NCBI GenBank assembly: GCA_023935145.1
Contig: CM043704.1
Span: 91,964,373-92,028,372 of the forward strand
From: Bretschneidera sinensis
Taxonomy: Eukaryota > Streptophyta > Magnoliopsida > Brassicales > Akaniaceae
DNA: 64,000 nucleotides
Direction: 5' to 3'
The notes beneath the pieces were generated by a model that made no database searches, was not told the DNA's origin, and was given only the letters and a program-made list of their open reading frames with translations. A program made the position numbers and the translations under genes. Position 1 is the first letter of the stretch. Each line of letters starts with the position of its first letter. Below are positions 62,140 to 64,000 of this stretch, piece after piece.

Positions 62140-64000
62140 TTTTTTCACACACACATATATATATATAAAATAAATTTTTGCCGGTGATACCAATACAAAA
62201 AAAGTACCAAGTAAATTATCATTTTTTTTTTCGTTTAATAGTGTAAATTATCACTTTTTATTTTGAATTATTCATCTCATTTCAATTTCGCTTCGATCAT
62301 TTTAATTGCATGAATTGGATATCAAACGAAAAGACTATAACGAAAAGAGCAACAATACGACAACATTAAAAGGATTTTCGAGAGGAAAACAGACATCCAC
62401 ATGATAGGAGAACGCAAGGCGTAAGAACGACGAAATAAAGCAATTACTGAGTATTTGTTTGACCTAGCTTCTCTAACGATTTCCCTTAAGTTGGTAGAAT
62501 TGAATAACAAACCTAAGTGAAAATAACAAAAAGTAAGGAAAAAAGAAAACACATCAGATAGTATTCATGGTACTGTGGTTTTGCCATATGTAAATTAACT
62601 TCTATGATTGACTAGATTTTTGTTACTTTCTATAGCCAAAATTCCATATTAATTGATTTCCTTATGGCAATGTATTGAAGGGGATTGAATACCACCGTTA
62701 ATGCTGATATTACAAATAAACTCAAAAACACAATCGAGCTCGTAAATCGTAATGATGCTATTTAAATGTTTGATTATAAAATTAACATTATACTCTGTTT
62801 GGTATATACTCAAATATAGAATTCGGTTAATTTTTAAATGAATTGAAATTATAATTCATTTGAAAATTATCTTAAATTTCATTTGCAAATGAATTCAAAT
62901 GAATTTTCATGTTTGGTGTATGTAGAATTAAAATGAATTTCGTGTTTGAAATCAACTAAGAATTCAATTCATTTTTTAAATTTTACTTAATACAGTTAAT
63001 TACATCAACTTTTAATTCATTTAACATGTAAATTTTAATTTTATTATATTATTCAACAAAATTAACACCATTTACTTTTTCAATTCACGATATGAATTTA
63101 TAATCAAAAAATGGAATATCATTTTTTTTTGCTGGATGAAATCTGAAAATTAAATGTTAATTTAATATATTTTTTTAAAATATTAGTTTTATTTTAGTGT
63201 ATATCAATTTGAATATAGTAACATATTCATTTTATTTTTATAACCTATTCATTCATATTTTTTTTATTTTTAAAACAATAAAGAAACAAAAAATTTAGTG
63301 TTTTTAACTAAATATATATCAAGCAAGCATAAAAGACATATATGAGAGAGAAGAACAATAGGAGAGAAGAGAAAAGTAATTTCATCATTATAATTTTATA
63401 AAAACTTATGTTTAGAGTTTATTTGCAAATGGTATCAATTTTGATAGAATTTGTTCATAACTAATTTAATTCTACTAGAATTCATTTGAAAATAAATTCT
63501 GCACTTTAATTAACAAACCAAACATATAGTTAATTCATTTGTAAATAAATTACACACTTTATTAACAACCAAACACAACAACCTATAGAATTCAAATGAA
63601 TTATACAAAAACTATAGAATTCATTTAAATCTAATATGTTTATTAGATAAATAAATATCATTAGAAGATATTATCCATAAGGTTTATATTTTAGAATTTA
63701 ATATGTTTATTAGATAAATAAATATTTTATATGTAGTCTAACACATTTTAAAATGAATTTTATATTATATTTATTTTCTTTCAAAAAAATATATTAAATT
63801 TATTTATACGAAGCTTGAGCACTATTTTCATTCTTTTAAAAAAAATTTACTACTTGGTTTATCCAGAAAAGGCAAAAAGCCAAAAAAGAAGAAGGGAAAA
63901 TTGCAAGTGCATTTTAGTAGTAAGTACAGATAAGCAGGGCAGTTATAGAAAAGAGGTCTGCCGTTTGCAAATATCTTCCTGTCTCAAAATCTGAATGCTT
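62140..64000. other. AT-rich spacer with a nonautonomous element rich in 'gaattcatttg'
   Basis: From about 62795 ('ctgtttggtatatactc') to about 63575 ('aaccaaacacaacaacctata') both flanks are filled with 'aattcatttgaaaat' and 'caaatgaattca' words and inverted counterparts around an AT-rich centre. The outer ends have the 'tttggt...accaaa' shape of hAT-like MITEs. No coding sequence was found to the end of the window. Confidence 0.5.

Noticed and set aside
62322..62552. 76-codon minus frame MFSFFLTFCYF
   Set aside because: Isolated AT-biased frame with no family likeness; not clearly part of the plastid insertion.

Overview
This window is nuclear DNA from a flowering plant, almost certainly a eudicot. 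The genes are split by AT-rich introns with GT-AG borders, and plant-specific families are present. The spacers hold copia, LINE, SINE and MITE debris, an endogenous plant pararetrovirus and a plastid-DNA insertion. I cannot name the species.

Seven protein-coding genes could be followed exon by exon, and every model keeps its reading frame across all junctions. From left to right they are: the 3' half of TOR kinase (+, 247-10367, 13 exons); an inositol-tetrakisphosphate 1-kinase of the ITPK2/3 type (-, 13029-19950, 10 exons, one GC-AG intron); a plastid A-type pyruvate kinase closest to PKP4 (+, 27396-31079, 7 exons); a predicted chloroplast single-span membrane protein of unknown function (+, 33221-37553, 4 exons); alpha-tubulin (-, 38626-41187, 4 exons); an intronless SKIP22/FBXO7-like F-box protein (-, 48929-50605); and EGY3, a site-2-protease-like chloroplast protein without its zinc motif (-, 52053-56371, 6 exons). 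They do not form a pathway. TOR and ITPK converge, the membrane-protein and tubulin genes converge, and tubulin, F-box and EGY3 are co-oriented but separately promoted.

Between and inside the genes lie many insertions. TOR's first complete intron (4.7 kb) holds a LINE relic split by a short copia-like LTR element, plus a SINE and several tandem duplications. A second LINE relic lies at 11.2-12.2 kb. Three related purine/pyrimidine-skewed elements lie near 26, 42.5 and 46 kb. Foldback elements occur at 23.6, 31.7, 32.6, 36.9 and 57 kb. A 1.2-kb solo LTR occupies 44257-45483. From 58.3 to 62.1 kb there is a broken caulimovirid pararetrovirus next to a decayed chloroplast rps7 copy and a plastid trnT-GGU fragment.

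I see no clearly new multi-gene system. The most unusual sequence is inside the solo LTR: nine copies of a 12-bp palindrome whose spacings all fall within 1 bp of whole turns of the double helix, followed by a second palindromic array with an exact 21-bp period. Sequence variation in both arrays is mostly CpG decay. Other points worth checking are the tubulin exact 97-bp duplication, the duplicated block in the EGY3 N-terminus, the ITPK GC-AG intron, substituted active-site positions in the pyruvate kinase, and the orphan chloroplast membrane protein.
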